A stretch of DNA of 64,000 bases from Paracidovorax anthurii (GCF_003269065.1 NZ_QLTA01000016.1:1-64000); one strand, 5' to 3'; positions 50,152 through 60,070 are shown, numbered from the stretch's first letter. The notes: generated by a model not told the origin, from the letters alone. A program made the numbers and translations.

Positions 50152-51290
50152 TGGCTCCACCGGCGTCCCTCCCGGGTCCGTCGGTCCCTCACCCCATCGC
50201 GGAGCCCTCCATCTTGGGCCGCCCCCGCGTCTGCCTCAGCATGATCGTGAAGAACGAGGCACCGGTGATCACCCGGTGCCTCGCTTCGGTGCGCCCCTTC
50301 ATCGACCACTGGGTCATCGTGGACACGGGCTCCGATGACGGCACGCAGCAGGTCATCCGCGACTTCATGCAGGGCGTGCCGGGCAGCCTCCATGAGCGGC
50401 CGTGGAAGAACTTCGCGCACAACCGCAACGAGGCGCTGGAGCTGGCGCGCCCGCAGGCGGACTACCTGCTCTTCATCGACGCGGACGAACAGCTGCGCAC
50501 GACCGAGGGCTTCGCATGGCCCGCGCTCGCGGCCGACGGCTACCTGTTCACCTGCCGCATGAACGACTGCGAGTACCAGCGCAACAGCATGGTGGCCACG
50601 CGCGTGGACTGGCGGTGGGAGGGCGTGCTGCACGAATACCTCACCGCGCCCGCGCACGGCGGCTGGCAGGTGCTGCCGGGCCCGGCCATCGACGTTTCGC
50701 ACGACGGCGCGCGGGGCCGCGATCCGCAGACCTACCTGCGCGACATCGCCGTGCTGGAAGAAGCCCTGCGCCAGGATCCCCACAACACGCGCTACGCGTT
50801 CTATCTGGCCCAGAGCCTGCGCGATGCCGGCCGGCTGGAGGCCTCGCGCAGCGCCTACCGCCACCGCGCCGCGATGGGTGGCTGGGACGAGGAATGCTGG
50901 TACTCCGCCTTCCAGGTGGCCGCGCTCACCGAGCGCCTGGACGCCCCGGCGCCGGAAGTGCGCGAGGCCTACCTGGCGGCCTACGCCCTGCGCCCCACCC
51001 GGGCGGAGTCGCTGTGCGAGCTGGCCCGCTACCACCGCCTGCGGTCGGAGTTCGCCCTGGCGCACCTCTATGCCCAGCAGGCCGCGCGCATTCCCCGGCC
51101 CGCCGACATCCTGTTCGTGGACGCCTCCGTGTACGAGTGGCGGGCCCTCGACGAGCTGACCGTGAGCGCCTTCTACGCCCACGCGCTGGAGCAGGGCCGC
51201 GAGGCCCTGCAGAGGCTGCTGAGCGAACGCCGCTTCCCGGCCAGCGAGGCCGCGCGCATCGAGGCCAACCGGCCGTTCTTCGGCCTGTGA
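50151..51290 (+). CDS. Family-2 glycosyltransferase coupled to the collagen-like gene
   Basis: The 379-residue protein has a GT-A domain with [36 protein letters not shown] (residues 29-64) and the metal-binding DxD in LFIDADEQL (near 105). It is followed by a helical, TPR-like C-terminus (about 205-360; [47 protein letters not shown]). TPR-tailed GT2 enzymes act on protein or lipid substrates. The TGATG overlap with the collagen-like gene makes that protein the likely acceptor (inference). Confidence 0.85.
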
Positions 51291-51348
51291 CGCGCGCGGG
51301 CGGCGGATCGGCGCGGGGCGCCGGCGAAGGCCTGCGATACTCGCCGGC

Positions 51349-52434
51349 ATGACCGCGCCCCTCCCTTCCCGCACGCCGTCGCCCGGCACCCGCTGGCTGC
51401 ACAACGCCATCGCGCGCATCGAGGCCGACTACCAGCGCAGCGCCGACACGCACCTGATCCCGCTGAACCTTCCCGCGTACGCGGCGCACGGCATCGACCT
51501 CTACCTCAAGGACGAATCCACCCACCCCACCGGCAGCCTCAAGCACCGGCTCGCGCGCTCGCTGTTCCTCTACGCGCTGTGCAACGGCTGGGTGCACGAG
51601 GGCTCCACCATCGTCGAGTCCTCCAGCGGCTCCACCGCCGTGAGCGAGGCGTACTTCGCGCGGCTGCTGGGCCTGCCCTTCGTGGCCGTGATGCCGCGCA
51701 GCACGTCGGCGGAGAAGGTGGCGCTGATCGAGTTCCACGGGGGCCAGTGCCATTTCGTCGGCAGCGCGGCCCAGGTGTACGAAGCCGCGCGCGACATCGC
51801 CGCCGAGACGGGCGGCCACTACATGGACCAGTTCACCTACGCGGAGCGGGCCACCGACTGGCGGGGCAACAACAACATCGCCGAAAGCATGTTCACGCAG
51901 ATGCGGCGCGAGCGCCACCCGGTGCCGCGCTGGATCGTGGTGGGCGCCGGCACGGGGGGCACCAGCGCCACCATCGGCCGCTACATCCGCTTCCAGCAGC
52001 ACGCCACGCAGGTCTGCGTGGCCGACCCCGCCGGCTCGGTGTTCAGTGCCTACCACCGCACGGGCAACGCGACCCTCACGGCCTCGGGCTCGCGCATCGA
52101 GGGCATCGGCCGCCCGCGCGTGGAGCCCAGCTTCATCCGCACGCTGGTGGACCGCATGGAGGACGTGGCCGACGCGGAGTCGGTGTCCGCCATGCAGGTG
52201 CTGTCCGGGTTGCTGGGCCGGCGCGTGGGCCCGTCCACGGGCACCAATTTCGTGGCCATGCTGCGCCTGGCGCGCGAGATGCGCGAGCACGGCGCGCAGG
52301 GCTCCATCCTCTCGCTGCTGTGCGATTCGGGTGAGCGCTACCTGCCCACGTACTTCGACGAGGCCTGGGTCGCCGCCACCCTGGGCGACTGCGGCGCGGC
52401 CCGCGCCGGCATCCAGGCGCTCCTGGACGCCTGA
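51349..52434 (+). CDS. PLP-dependent cysteine-synthase-like enzyme
   Basis: The 361-residue fold-type II PLP enzyme has the cofactor lysine in [14 protein letters not shown] (near residue 65), the phosphate-binding [14 protein letters not shown] (near 203) and the substrate loop [11 protein letters not shown]. This variant class of cysteine-synthase-like proteins is distinct from CysK/CysM and its substrate is not established; some relatives degrade cysteine to hydrogen sulfide. It starts 58 bases after the glycosyltransferase gene. Confidence 0.88.
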   Translation: MTAPLPSRTPSPGTRWLHNAIARIEADYQRSADTHLIPLNLPAYAAHGIDLYLKDESTHPTGSLKHRLARSLFLYALCNGWVHEGSTIVESSSGSTAVSEAYFARLLGLPFVAVMPRSTSAEKVALIEFHGGQCHFVGSAAQVYEAARDIAAETGGHYMDQFTYAERATDWRGNNNIAESMFTQMRRERHPVPRWIVVGAGTGGTSATIGRYIRFQQHATQVCVADPAGSVFSAYHRTGNATLTASGSRIEGIGRPRVEPSFIRTLVDRMEDVADAESVSAMQVLSGLLGRRVGPSTGTNFVAMLRLAREMREHGAQGSILSLLCDSGERYLPTYFDEAWVAATLGDCGAARAGIQALLDA

Positions 52435-52466
52435 CGCACGCCCGGCCGCCCTCCGGCACCGCCGCC

Positions 52467-53591
52467 ATGCCCCCGCTGCCGCCACACGCGACGCGCCGCG
52501 CCTGGCTGGCCGCCGCGATGGCGACCTGCGGCCTGCCGGCGGCGGCGCTGCCCGCACGCACCCTCGCCTTTCCGCGCGACCACGGCAGCCATCCGGAACT
52601 GCGCACCGAGTGGTGGTACCTCACCGGCCATGCGCAGGCCGGCGGGCAGGACTGGGGCTTCCAGATCACCTTCTTCCGCGCACGGGTGGACGAGGCGCGG
52701 TCGCTGCGCTCGGCCTTCGCCGCCCGGCAGCTGATCTTCGCGCACGCGGCGCTCACCGATGTGCGCGGCCGCAGGCTCCACCACGACCAGCGCATCGCGC
52801 GCGAAGGCTTCGGCGTGGCCGGCGCGGCGCAGGCCGACACCGCCGTACACATCGGCGACTGGTCCCTCACGCGCACGGACACCGGCCCCGGCGGCGGCCA
52901 CAGCCGCTACACCGCCCGCATCCCCGCGGACGGTTTCGTGCTGGACCTGCAATTCGACAGCACGCAGCCGCCGATCCTGCAGGGCCGGGACGGCCTCTCG
53001 CGCAAGGGGCCGCAGCCCGAGCAGGCGAGCTACTACTACAGCCAGCCCCAACTCACGGTGCGCGGCGGCATCGCGCTGCGGGAGCGCCGCTTCGCGATCC
53101 CGGCGGCCGGCGACGGCCCGGCCGCGCGGCCCGCCCGCGCCTGGCTGGACCACGAGTGGAGCGAGGCCCTGATGCACCCCGAGGCCGTGGGCTGGGACTG
53201 GATCGGCATGAACCTGGAGGGCGGCGGCGCGCTCACGGCCTTCCGGCTGCGCCGCGGCGACGGCACGGCCCTGTGGGCGGGCGGCTCGTTCCGCGCGGAA
53301 GGGGGTGCTCCGCTGCAGGGGTTCGGCGATGCGAGCTCGGTGGCATTCACGCCCGCGCGGCACTGGACCAGCCCGCGCACCGGTGCCCGCTATCCCGTGG
53401 CCTGGCGCATCGAGACGCCCGCTGGGCGCTTCGAGGTCGAGGCCCTGGTCGATGACCAGGAGCTGGACAGCAGCGGCTCCACAGGCGCCGTCTACTGGGA
53501 AGGCCTGAGCGCCCTGCGCGATGCCGCCGGCCGGGAGGTGGGGCGTGGCTACCTCGAACTTACGGGCTACGCGGGCGCGCTGCGCCTGTGA
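52467..53591 (+). CDS. AttH/CrtC-like lipocalin-fold protein
   Basis: The 374-residue protein has a twin-arginine-like signal (RRAWLAAAMATCGLPAAALPA) and the paired lipocalin-like barrels of the AttH/CrtC family: RTEWWYLTGHAQAGGQDWGFQITFFR near residue 46, FVLDLQFDSTQPPILQG in the centre and AWLDHEWSEALMHPEAVGWDWIGMNL in the second half. AttH-type proteins usually follow an ATPase/FtsX pair in an operon and are thought to bind a lipid or peptide ligand. Here the pair is at 44943-48300 and this gene is separated from it by four inserted genes. Confidence 0.88.
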   Translation: MPPLPPHATRRAWLAAAMATCGLPAAALPARTLAFPRDHGSHPELRTEWWYLTGHAQAGGQDWGFQITFFRARVDEARSLRSAFAARQLIFAHAALTDVRGRRLHHDQRIAREGFGVAGAAQADTAVHIGDWSLTRTDTGPGGGHSRYTARIPADGFVLDLQFDSTQPPILQGRDGLSRKGPQPEQASYYYSQPQLTVRGGIALRERRFAIPAAGDGPAARPARAWLDHEWSEALMHPEAVGWDWIGMNLEGGGALTAFRLRRGDGTALWAGGSFRAEGGAPLQGFGDASSVAFTPARHWTSPRTGARYPVAWRIETPAGRFEVEALVDDQELDSSGSTGAVYWEGLSALRDAAGREVGRGYLELTGYAGALRL

Positions 53592-53725
53592 TGCCGCACG
53601 CGGCAGGCTTTTGAACGGTCAGAGACTTGTCAGTCGATGGCCGTGGAGCATGCCCCGAGACACAAAGAACCCAAGGGGAGTTCGATCCGTTCGCGGCACC
53701 TGGACAGGCCGAGCCCCTCCCCTCC

Positions 53726-53832
53726 GAAGGCCGCGGAGCAGGCCACGCCAGCAGACGCCGCGGAACGGGCTCCGCCCGGCCGCCAGCGTCGTCCCCCTGG
53801 GGGGATGGCGCCGCAGGCGACTCAGGGGGGAT
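53726..53832 (+). repeat. Gene-end dispersed repeat, copy 2 (next to livM)
   Basis: It runs GAAGGCCGCGGAGCAGGCCA, CGCCAGCAGACGCCGCGG, then GTCGTCCCCCTGGGGGGATG, GCGCCGCAGGCG and CTCAGGGGGGAT to the livM stop codon. It is the reverse complement of copy 1 and collinear with the copy at 63104. The C-rich end again faces the end of the gene (livM, minus strand). The rest of the 53592-53725 gap holds nothing recognisable. Confidence 0.8.
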
Positions 53833-54807
53833 TCACTTCCGGATTCTTGCGATGATCTCGCCCATGATCCCGCGGCGGAACGCCAGCACGCACACGACGA
53901 AGATCAGGCCCGTGACGATGGTCACCGACTCGCCCAGCGTGCGGAACCATTCCACGCCCGTGAGCGCGGCCAGCAGGTTGCCGAACTCGCCGATCTTGTT
54001 CTCCAGCAGTACCACCACGGCCGAGCCCGCCAGCGGCCCCGAGAGCGTGCCCAGGCCGCCCACCAGCGTCATCAGGATCACCTGGCCCGAGGCCGTCCAG
54101 TGCACGTCCGAGAGCGTGGCGAAGCCCAGCACCAGGGTCTTGAGCGCGCCCGCCAGCCCCGCGAGGGCCGCCGAGATCACGAAGGCCAGCAGCTTGAAGC
54201 GCTGCGTGTCGTAGCCCAGGGACACCGCGCGCGGCTCGTTCTCCTTGATGCCCTTGAGCACCTGCCCGAAGGGCGAATGGATGGTGCGCACGATGAGCAG
54301 GAACGCGGCCACGACGACGGCCAGGGTCACGTAATACATCACGAGGTCGCTGGAGAGGTCCAGCACGCCGAAGAGCTTGCCGCGCGGCACGCCCTGCAGC
54401 CCGTCCTCGCCGCCGGTGAATGGCGCCTGCAGGCAGGCAAAGAACAGCATCTGCGCGAGCGCCAGCGTGATCATCGAGAAATAGATGCCCTGGCGGCGGA
54501 TGGCGAGCCAGCCGAATAGCAGCCCCAGCAGCGCGCCGCCGGCCGTGCCCAGCAGCAGGCCCACCTCGGGCGTGAGCCCCCACACCTTGATCGCGTGGCC
54601 GGTGACGTAGGCCGCGCCCCCCAGGAAGGCCGCGTGCCCGAAGGACAGCAGCCCGGTGTAGCCCAGCAGCAGGTTGAAGGCCGAGGCGAAGAGCGCGAAG
54701 CACAGCAGCTTCATCACGAAGACGGGATACGCGCCGAGGAACGGCGCGGCCAGCAGGCCCAGAAGCAGGAGGCCGTAGCCGGCGGTGGCAAGGGTTTTGT
54801 GGCGCAT
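53833..54807 (-). CDS. livM: Branched-chain amino-acid ABC permease LivM
   Basis: The 324-residue membrane protein has about eight to ten hydrophobic segments and the LivM fingerprint LLLGYTGLLSFGHAAFLGGAAYVTG (near residue 47), plus the coupling helix ENEPRAVSLGYDTQRFKLLAFVISAA (near 205). It forms the membrane channel with LivH for leucine/isoleucine/valine or related amides. The ATG at 54807 is 17 bases after the livH stop (minus strand), so it is the last gene of a six-gene operon. Confidence 0.95.
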   Translation of the reverse strand: MRHKTLATAGYGLLLLGLLAAPFLGAYPVFVMKLLCFALFASAFNLLLGYTGLLSFGHAAFLGGAAYVTGHAIKVWGLTPEVGLLLGTAGGALLGLLFGWLAIRRQGIYFSMITLALAQMLFFACLQAPFTGGEDGLQGVPRGKLFGVLDLSSDLVMYYVTLAVVVAAFLLIVRTIHSPFGQVLKGIKENEPRAVSLGYDTQRFKLLAFVISAALAGLAGALKTLVLGFATLSDVHWTASGQVILMTLVGGLGTLSGPLAGSAVVVLLENKIGEFGNLLAALTGVEWFRTLGESVTIVTGLIFVVCVLAFRRGIMGEIIARIRK

Positions 54808-54823
54808 GCGTGCGGCCCTTTTC

Positions 54824-55708
54824 CTATCGTTCCTTGCCGAACAGGCCGGCGGGGCGGATCAGCAGCACGATCACCATGATGACGAACACCACGGTGGACG
54901 AGGCCTCGGGATAGAACACCTTCGTGAAGCCCTCGACGATGCCCAGCCCCAGCCCCGTGAGGATGGAGCCCATGATGGAGCCCATGCCGCCGATCACCAC
55001 CACCGCGAACACCACGATGATGAGGTTCTGCCCCATGAGCGGCGTGACCTGGTACACGGGCGCGGCCAGCACGCCCGCGAAGGCCGCGAGCGCCGCGCCG
55101 AAGGCATAGGTGAGCGTGATCATCACCGGCACGTTGATGCCGAAGGCCTCCACCAGCCGCGGGTTCTCGGTGCCCGCGCGCAGGTAGGCGCCGAGCTTGG
55201 TCTTCTCGATGACGTACCAGGTGCTCACGCACACCACGATGGAGGCCACCACCACCCAGGCGCGGTAGTTGGGCAGGATCATGAAGCCCAGGTTGGTCGC
55301 GCCCTCCAGCAGCTCGGGCGTGTCGTAGCCCAGCCCCGAGACGCCGTAGATGGAGCGGAACACCCCCTCGATGAGCAGCGTGAGCCCGAGCGTGAGCAGC
55401 AGGCCGTAGAGGTGGTCGAGCTTGTAGATCCAGCGCAGCAGCAGCCGCTCGATGGCCACGCCGAAGAGCCCGACCACGAGCGGCGCCGCGACGAGCATCA
55501 CCCAGTAGTTGATGCCGAAGTACGAGCCCGCCATCCACGTCAGCAGCGCCCCCAGCATGAACAGCGCGCCATGCGCGAAGTTGATGACGTTGAGCAGGCC
55601 GAAGATCACCGCCAGCCCCAGGCTGAGGATGGCGTAGAACGAGCCGTTGACCAGCCCCAGCAGGAGCTGGCTCAGCAGGGCCGGCAGGGAGACACCGAAG
55701 AGTTCCAT
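54824..55708 (-). CDS. livH: Branched-chain amino-acid ABC permease LivH
   Basis: The 294-residue membrane protein shows LVNGSFYAILSLGLAVIFGLLNVINFAHGALFMLG (residues 20-54), the LivH hallmark, and the coupling sequence AGTENPRLVEAFGINVPVMITLTYAFGAALA (near 178). It pairs with LivM. Start MELFGVSLPALLSQ at 55708, 49 bases after the first binding-protein gene in the same direction. Confidence 0.95.
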   Translation of the reverse strand: MELFGVSLPALLSQLLLGLVNGSFYAILSLGLAVIFGLLNVINFAHGALFMLGALLTWMAGSYFGINYWVMLVAAPLVVGLFGVAIERLLLRWIYKLDHLYGLLLTLGLTLLIEGVFRSIYGVSGLGYDTPELLEGATNLGFMILPNYRAWVVVASIVVCVSTWYVIEKTKLGAYLRAGTENPRLVEAFGINVPVMITLTYAFGAALAAFAGVLAAPVYQVTPLMGQNLIIVVFAVVVIGGMGSIMGSILTGLGLGIVEGFTKVFYPEASSTVVFVIMVIVLLIRPAGLFGKER

Positions 55709-55756
55709 GGGGAGGCGGCGTGGATGTCGGGGTGGGGAAGGCTCAGGCGGCCCGGA

Positions 55757-56959
55757 TCACTTCCAGAGCGCGCACTTGCTCTCGGCCTTGGTGGCGAACA
55801 CCTGGTCGCCTGGCAGCTTCTTCACGAGCTTGTAGTAGTCCCACGCGCCCTTCGATTCGGAGGGGGCCTTGACCTGCATGAGGTACATGTCGTGCACGTA
55901 GCGGCCATCGGCGCGCAGCGTGCCGCTGCTGAAGAAATCGTCCATCTTCATGCCGCGCCAGGTCTCCATCACCTTGTCGGCGTCGGTGGTCTTGGCGGCC
56001 TCCACGGCCTTGAGGTAGTTCATGGTGGCGGAGTAGTCGGCGGCCTGGATCTCGGTGGGGCGGCGCTTGGTCTTTTCCATGAAGCGGTCGGCGAACTTGC
56101 GCGTTTCGTCGTTCAGGTCCCAGTACCAGCTCGTGGTGAACTGCAGGCCCTCGGTGGTCTTCAGGCCCAGGCTGTGGATGTCGCTGAAGAAGATGAGCAG
56201 GCCGGCGAGCTTCATGTTCTTGCCGATGTCGAACTCCTTGGCGGCCTTGATGGCGTTGATCGTGTCGCCGCCCGCGTTCGCGAGGCCCAGGATCTGCGCC
56301 TTGGAGTTCTGCGCCTGCAGCAGGAACGAGGAGAAGTCCGACGCATTGAGCGGATGACGCACCGCGCCCACCACCGTGCCGCCCTTGGCCTTGACCACCG
56401 CGCTGGTGTCGGCCTCCAGCGCATGGCCGAAGGCATAGTCGGCCGTCAGGAAAAACCAGCTCTTGCCGCCGCCGTCCACCACCGCCGCGCCCGTGCCCTT
56501 GGCCAGCGCCACGGTGTCGTAGGCATAGTGCACCGTGTAGGGGCTGCACTGCTCGTTGGTCAGGGCCGAGGTCGCCGCGCCGTTGTTGATGAACACGCGC
56601 TTCTTCTCCTGCGCCACCTTGGCCATGGCCAGTGCCGTGCCCGAGTTGGTGCCGCCGAACACCATCGTCAGGCCCTGGGTGTCGATCCATTCGCGCGCCT
56701 TCGAGGCCGCGATGTCGGCCTTGTTCTGGTGGTCGGCCGTCAGCAGCTCGATGGGCATGCCCAGCACCTTGCCGCCGAAATCGTCGATCGCCATCTGGAT
56801 CGCCACCGCGCCGTTCTTGCCCTCCACGTCGGCATAGAGGCTCGACATGTCGGTGACGAAGCCGATCTTCACCTTGCCGTCCTGCGCCTGCGCGGCCGCC
56901 GAGGCGCAGAGCCCCGCCGTGCCCAGAACGAGCGCCAGCGCCTTGAATGCATGTGCCAT
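55757..56959 (-). CDS. Branched-chain amino-acid binding protein, copy 1
   Basis: The 400-residue periplasmic protein has a signal peptide cleaved near AAAQAQDGK (residue 25) and the LivK-type domain KIGFVTDMSSLYADVEGKNG...MAIDDFGGKVLG. It ends KAESKCALWK. Nearly every segment is shared with the next upstream gene (57020-58231), differing in scattered residues such as WYWDLNDETRKF against WDWNLDDKTRAF. The two may bind related but different ligands, e.g. amides, aromatic amino acids or branched-chain acids. Confidence 0.93.
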   Translation of the reverse strand: MAHAFKALALVLGTAGLCASAAAQAQDGKVKIGFVTDMSSLYADVEGKNGAVAIQMAIDDFGGKVLGMPIELLTADHQNKADIAASKAREWIDTQGLTMVFGGTNSGTALAMAKVAQEKKRVFINNGAATSALTNEQCSPYTVHYAYDTVALAKGTGAAVVDGGGKSWFFLTADYAFGHALEADTSAVVKAKGGTVVGAVRHPLNASDFSSFLLQAQNSKAQILGLANAGGDTINAIKAAKEFDIGKNMKLAGLLIFFSDIHSLGLKTTEGLQFTTSWYWDLNDETRKFADRFMEKTKRRPTEIQAADYSATMNYLKAVEAAKTTDADKVMETWRGMKMDDFFSSGTLRADGRYVHDMYLMQVKAPSESKGAWDYYKLVKKLPGDQVFATKAESKCALWK

Positions 56960-57019
56960 GGTCTTGTCTCCTGTGTGTTGTTGTCGGTCCATCGCGCGGC
57001 CGCGCGGCTCAGCGCGCGC

Positions 57020-58231
57020 TCACTTCCAGAGCGCGCATTTGCTCTCGGTCTTGGTCGTCCACACCTGGTCCGCAGGCAACTTGGCGACGACCTTGTAATA
57101 GTCCCACGGCTCCTTGGACTCCGCGGGGGCCTTCACCTGCATGAGGTACATGTCGTGCGCGAAACGGCCGTCCGGGCGGATGCTGCCCTTGGCGTAGAAG
57201 TCGTCGATGGGCGTGGACTTGAGCTTTTCCATCACCTTGTCGGCATCGGTGCTCTTGGCGGCCTCCACGGCCTTGAGGTAGTTCATGGTGGCCGAGTAGT
57301 CGGCCGCCTGGATGTCGGTGGGCATGCGCTTGGTCTTGGCGAAGAACTTGCGGCCGAAGGCGCGCGTCTTGTCGTCGAGGTTCCAGTCCCAGCTCGTGGT
57401 GAGCAGCAGGCCTTCGGTGTTCTTCAGGCCCAGGCTGTGGATGTCGGTCAGGAACACCAGCAGGCCGGCCATCTTCATGCTCTTGTTGATGCCGAACTCG
57501 CGCGCCGCCTTGATGGCGTTGATGGTGTCGCCGCCCGCGTTCGCGAGGCCCAGGATCTGCGCCTTGGAGTTCTGCGCCTGCAGCAGGAACGAGGAGAAAT
57601 CGGACGCGTTGAGCGGGTGCTTCACGCTGCCCAGCACCCGACCGCCCTTTTCCTTCACCACCTTGGCCGTGTCGGCCTCCAGCGCCGCGCCGAAGGCGTA
57701 GTCGGCCGTGAGGAAGAACCAGTCCTTGCCGCCCTGCTGCACCACGGCGCCGCCCGTGCCCTTGGCCAGCGCCACGGTGTCGTAGGCGTAGTGCACCGTG
57801 TAGGGGCTGCACTGCTCGTTGGTGAGCGCCGAGGTGCCCGCGCCGTTCACGATGAAGACGCGCTTCTTCTCCTGCGCCACCTTCGCCATCGCGAGGCCCG
57901 TGCCCGAATTGGTGCCGCCGAAGAGCATCGTCAGCCCCTGCGTGTCGATCCACTCGCGCGCCTTCGAGGCCGCGATGTCGGCCTTGTTCTGGTGGTCGGC
58001 CGTGACCAGCTCGATGGGCATGCCCAGCACCTTGCCGCCGAAGTCGTCGATCGCCATCTGGATCGCCACCGCGCCGTTCTTGCCCTCCACGTCGGCGTAC
58101 AGGCTCGACATGTCGGTGATGAAGCCGATCTTCACCTTGCCGTCCTGCGCCTGCACGGCCGCCGATGCGCAGAGCCCAGCCACGCCGAGGGCGAGCGCGA
58201 GGGTCTTCAGGGTTGCCATCCGTTGCTTCAT
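57020..58231 (-). CDS. Branched-chain amino-acid binding protein, copy 2
   Basis: The 403-residue paralogue of the next gene downstream has signal MKQRMATLKTLALALGVAGL, cleaved near AAVQAQ, and the same ligand domain (FITDMSSLYADVEGKNG; LNASDFSSFLLQAQNSKAQ). The ribosome site GGAGA precedes the ATG at 58231. The high similarity across both genes implies a recent tandem duplication inside the operon with room for ligand divergence. Confidence 0.93.
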   Translation of the reverse strand: MKQRMATLKTLALALGVAGLCASAAVQAQDGKVKIGFITDMSSLYADVEGKNGAVAIQMAIDDFGGKVLGMPIELVTADHQNKADIAASKAREWIDTQGLTMLFGGTNSGTGLAMAKVAQEKKRVFIVNGAGTSALTNEQCSPYTVHYAYDTVALAKGTGGAVVQQGGKDWFFLTADYAFGAALEADTAKVVKEKGGRVLGSVKHPLNASDFSSFLLQAQNSKAQILGLANAGGDTINAIKAAREFGINKSMKMAGLLVFLTDIHSLGLKNTEGLLLTTSWDWNLDDKTRAFGRKFFAKTKRMPTDIQAADYSATMNYLKAVEAAKSTDADKVMEKLKSTPIDDFYAKGSIRPDGRFAHDMYLMQVKAPAESKEPWDYYKVVAKLPADQVWTTKTESKCALWK

Positions 58232-58313
58232 GTCGTCGTCTCCTGGGCTGAGGGTCGGGGGGATAAACAGGGCAGGCGCATGGCCGGCCGCGGGCGGAGG
58301 CCCGGCAGGCGGC

Positions 58314-59024
58314 TCATACGCCCAGCAGCTCGTTGAGCACGGGCATCTTGGCATCGAGCTCCGCGGCGCCGAAGCGCTCCACGATGCGCCCGTGCTCCAT
58401 CACGTAGAAGCGGTCGGCCAGCGGCGCGGCGAAGCGGAAGTTCTGCTCCACCATCACCACCGTGTAGCCCTTCTGGCGCAGCGTGGCGATCATGCGCGCG
58501 AGGGCCTGCACGATGACGGGCGCAAGCCCTTCCGAAATCTCGTCGAGCAGCAGCAGTTGCGCGCCCGTGCGCAGGATGCGCGCCACGGCCAGCATCTGCT
58601 GCTCGCCGCCCGACAGGCGCGTGCCCTGGCTGTGGCGGCGCTCCGCGAGGTTGGGGAACATCGCGTAGATCTCCTCCACCGGCATGCCGGCGCGACCGGT
58701 CTTGAGCACGGGCGGCAGCAGCAGGTTCTCCTCGCACGAGAGGCTGGAGAAGATGCCGCGCTCCTCGGGGCAGTAGCCCACGCCCAGGTGCGCGATGCGG
58801 TGCGTGGGCATCTGGATGGTTTCCTGCCCGTCGATCTTCACCGAGCCCTTGCGCGCGCCGGTCAGGCCCATCACCGCGCGCAGCGTGGAGGTGCGCCCCG
58901 CGCCGTTGCGGCCCAGCAGCGTCACCACCTCGCCGGGCTGCACGACCATGTCCACGCCGTGCAGCACGTGCGATTCGCCGTACCAGGCCTCCAGGCCGCG
59001 GATCTCCAGAGCGGGTGCGGCCAT
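58314..59024 (-). CDS. livF: Branched-chain amino-acid ABC ATPase LivF
   Basis: The 236-residue ATPase has signature LSGGEQQMLAVARIL and Walker B LLLLDEISEGLAP, the LivF forms. Its Walker A reads GRNGAGRTSTLRA: the invariant lysine is an arginine, confirmed on the nucleotide sequence (codon CGC). This is either a tolerated subfamily variant or a change that weakens ATP hydrolysis at this site. ATG overlaps the livG stop by one base (59024). Confidence 0.93.
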   Translation of the reverse strand: MAAPALEIRGLEAWYGESHVLHGVDMVVQPGEVVTLLGRNGAGRTSTLRAVMGLTGARKGSVKIDGQETIQMPTHRIAHLGVGYCPEERGIFSSLSCEENLLLPPVLKTGRAGMPVEEIYAMFPNLAERRHSQGTRLSGGEQQMLAVARILRTGAQLLLLDEISEGLAPVIVQALARMIATLRQKGYTVVMVEQNFRFAAPLADRFYVMEHGRIVERFGAAELDAKMPVLNELLGV

Positions 59025-59797
59025 CAGTGTGCTCCCTGCAACTGGCCGTCCGTGGTGCCCATGTAGGCCTCCATGACCTGGGGGTTGCGCGACACCTCCT
59101 CGTAGGCGCCCTCGGCCAGCACCGCGCCGCGCTGCAGCACCGTGATGCGGTCGGCGATGGTGGCGATCACCTTCATGTTGTGCTCCACCATGAGGATGGT
59201 GCGCCCCGCCGACACCTTCCGGATGAGCTGCGTGACCCGGTCCACGTCCTCGTGGCCCATGCCCTGCGTGGGCTCGTCGAGCAGCATCAGCTCGGGCTCC
59301 ATCGCAAGGGTGGTGGCGATCTCCAGCGCGCGCTTGCGGCCGTAGGGCAGGTTCACCGTGACCTCGTCCGCCAGGGCCTCCAGCCCCACCTCGGCCAGCA
59401 GTTCGCGTGCGCGCCCGTCGAGCTGGCGCAGCGTGCGCTCGCTGCGCCAGAAGTGGAACGAGGTGCCCAGCCGCCGCTGCAGGCCCAGGCGCACGTTCTC
59501 CAGCAGCGTGAGGTGCGGGAACACCGCCGAGATCTGGAACGAGCGGATCACGCCGCGCCGGGCGATCTGCGCGGGCGCCTCGCGGGTGATGTCGGCGCCG
59601 TTGAACGTGATCGTGCCCGACGTGGGCTCCAGGAACTTCGTGAGCAGGTTGAAGCAGGTGGTCTTGCCCGCGCCGTTCGGGCCGATCAGCGCATGGATCG
59701 AGCCCCTGCGCACCGACAGATTCACATCGCTCACGGCGGTGAAGCCCTTGAATTCCTTGGTGAGGTGGCGGGTCTCGAGAATGGCGTCGTCGCTCAT
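59024..59797 (-). CDS. livG: Branched-chain amino-acid ABC ATPase LivG
   Basis: The 257-residue ATPase has intact Walker A IGPNGAGKTTCFNLL, a degenerate signature region NLPYGRKRALEIATTLA (typical of LivG, where LSGG is replaced) and Walker B LMLLDEPTQGMGHED, then the long LivG tail VEHNMKVIATIADRITVLQRG. It is the first gene of the operon livG-livF-binding 2-binding 1-livH-livM. The start MSDDAILE at 59797 is favoured over a longer frame that lacks family sequence. Confidence 0.94.
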   Translation of the reverse strand: MSDDAILETRHLTKEFKGFTAVSDVNLSVRRGSIHALIGPNGAGKTTCFNLLTKFLEPTSGTITFNGADITREAPAQIARRGVIRSFQISAVFPHLTLLENVRLGLQRRLGTSFHFWRSERTLRQLDGRARELLAEVGLEALADEVTVNLPYGRKRALEIATTLAMEPELMLLDEPTQGMGHEDVDRVTQLIRKVSAGRTILMVEHNMKVIATIADRITVLQRGAVLAEGAYEEVSRNPQVMEAYMGTTDGQLQGAH

Positions 59798-60027
59798 GGG
59801 GCAGGCTGCCGCTCCGTGGTGGGCCCGGCAGGCTGGCCGGTCGCCCCGGGAAGGGCCGGCCCGCGCCTGGGGCATGTACGTGTTCGCAGTGCATCGTATG
59901 CCCCCCGCCCGCGCTGCAGGAACTGGGACAAATGCCTACATATAAACGCCTATCCGGTCACCGCCCCTGGATGCCGCGCGGTGGCCCCGGCGGCTCCACG
60001 GGGGAAATTTCAAGCCGAAACGCCGCC

Positions 60028-60070
60028 ATGTCGCCGCGAAATCTACTGACTTTGCTACATAAACCATAGC
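60028..60070 (+). repeat. 43-bp dispersed repeat, copy 6
   Basis: It runs ATGTCGCCGCGAAATC... to TTGCTACATAAACCATAGC, 43 bases, 65 bases before the ABC exporter ATG. It is the clearest feature in the 338-base gap between the divergent livG and exporter genes; the rest of the gap is AT-richer than average (TATAAACGCCTATCC near 59940), perhaps promoter sequence for livG. Confidence 0.75.

Noticed and set aside
54785-58336. 1183-codon plus-strand open frame antisense to the liv genes
   Set aside because: It lies entirely antisense to livH and the two binding proteins; composition is His/Gly/Val-rich with no domain, as expected for GC-driven shadows.
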